Assembly: GCA_902763155.1 (NCBI GenBank)
Contig: CACWQS010000012.1
Location: forward strand, 1 to 64,000
Direction of reading: 5' to 3'
Source: an uncultured Pseudomonadota bacterium
Lineage (GTDB): Bacteria > Pseudomonadota > Alphaproteobacteria > RF32 > CAG-239
Length of the DNA stretch: 64,000 bases
Shown: positions 63,389 through 64,000 of the stretch, piece by piece
Layout: every line of letters starts with the position of its first letter
How positions within the stretch are numbered: the stretch's first letter is position 1
Translations under genes and position numbers: made by a program
Notes under the pieces: generated by a model
Told to the model about the DNA's origin: nothing
Databases searched by the model: none
What the model saw: the letters and a program-made list of their open reading frames with translations, nothing else

Positions 63389-64000
63389 AATCTTTGATGT
63401 ATGGAAGGGCGTTAACCAAATCCTCTTCTGTGTTAATATCGGCAGGGGCTTCCTTAACCAACTTGATATTATCAACCAACATTGCCCGTACTTCCATACC
63501 GTTTTCAAGCGCCCGTAGTTGTTCCAAAGCCTCACGTTTTTCCAAAACTCCGGTCGGCAGAGATACCATCTTCTGCAACGATGCCGCTTTGAAAACATAA
63601 ATGCCGATATGATAATACAAATCTTGATTCGGACACTTTTCCGGATTACGCGTATATGGCGCCGTAGCACGAGTGAAATACAAACAACGCGCTTCTTTTT
63701 CGCCCTCTTTCAATCCCATGATAATCTTCACCACGTTCGGATTATTTTTATCTTCCTCATTGTTGATTAACATACCGCAGGTCGCAATATCACAGCCGGT
63801 ACGCTCAATCATTTCCACGAGCGGAATCGTTACTTTCGGATCAACATTGATATTATCGCCCTGAAAATCAACCACGATATCATATTTTTTGCCTTCCGGA
63901 TCCAAAATCTTCAAAGCCGCGGCAATTCTGTCGGTACCGCTAGGCAAATTAGGATCCGTCAAAATAGCAGTCGCCCCGAATTTTTTACACTCATCAACAA
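63387..64000 (-). CDS. kdsB: CMP-Kdo synthetase, 5' part outside window
   Basis: About 204 residues of the C-terminal part are present. VDFQGDNINVDP, ATCGMLIN and YYHIGIYVFKAASLQKM are typical of KdsB, as is TDPNLPSGTDRIAAAL near the cut. It activates Kdo with CTP for transfer by WaaA (encoded at 51 kb). The frame stays open to the window edge (DECKKFGATAI precedes TDPNL), so the gene begins beyond position 64000; a TTG at 63962 is not the real start. Confidence 0.92.
   Translation of the reverse strand, partial: VDECKKFGATAILTDPNLPSGTDRIAAALKILDPEGKKYDIVVDFQGDNINVDPKVTIPLVEMIERTGCDIATCGMLINNEEDKNNPNVVKIIMGLKEGEKEARCLYFTRATAPYTRNPEKCPNQDLYYHIGIYVFKAASLQKMVSLPTGVLEKREALEQLRALENGMEVRAMLVDNIKLVKEAPADINTEEDLVNALPYIKD

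Overview
The window reads as a chromosomal segment of an AT-rich, Gram-negative alphaproteobacterium, probably from an uncultured or host-associated lineage. Gram-negative character is clear from lpxC, lpxK, waaA, kdsB, bamB, bamD and an outer-membrane barrel protein. The alphaproteobacterial placement is an inference. It rests on the DUF374-acyltransferase/waaA/lpxK gene order, on TTAA-N7-TTAA (CtrA-type) sites in promoters, and on a GTTC-N7-GTTC (alphaproteobacterial LexA-type) site before the division cluster. No transposase, integrase, phage gene or CRISPR array was seen.

Region 1 (about 1-20.8 kb, + strand) is the accessory part. A degenerate alpha/beta-hydrolase-like gene precedes a tandem block of polytopic proteins that share a VirB6/TrbL-like membrane domain of type IV secretion systems. 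Six genes carry five full or split copies of this domain. In the fourth copy the domain is divided between two overlapping genes, and the second gene starts with a signal peptide and a SleB-type cell-wall hydrolase domain. The last copy begins with an intact M23 (LytM) endopeptidase domain. The block is followed by a double-HTH regulator, a long Gln-rich and acidic-repeat protein, a small soluble protein, a secretin-like lipoprotein and a bitopic membrane protein. Two of the operons share a promoter module with a CtrA-like box at identical spacing. No VirB4, VirD4 or VirB11 ATPase is present, so either those genes lie outside the window or this is an unusual envelope machine.

Region 2 (20.9-28.0 kb) holds a nudix hydrolase and a complete N-type rotary ATPase operon (atpD-C-Q-R-B-E-F-A-G). 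There is no separate delta gene, and AtpF carries a delta-like C-terminal end.

Region 3 (28.3-36.8 kb, - strand) carries an OmpR/EnvZ-type two-component pair, pgsA, uvrC, recN, bamD and lpxC. The bamD tail is made of repeats and contains a 20-bp deletion frameshift. RNase P RNA follows at 36.8-37.2 kb.

Region 4 (37.3-53.8 kb) is mostly housekeeping: an OMP, glmM, tkt, an Fe-S 23S rRNA methyltransferase-like gene, a GGDEF protein, yfgM-like/bamB/der, the lipid A genes lpxK-waaA-DUF374, and a GltD/PreT-like flavoprotein.

Region 5 (53.8-64 kb) contains an unknown gene behind a structured RNA with its own promoter and terminator, a nest of palindromic repeats, a MATE transporter and tRNA-Val(UAC) with a duplicated 3' end. 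It continues with the start of the dcw cluster (mraZ-rsmH-ftsL-ftsI), pgpA, secE-nusG and the end of kdsB. A dispersed nested-hairpin repeat occurs at three convergent gene junctions (28.0, 57.7 and 63.2 kb).
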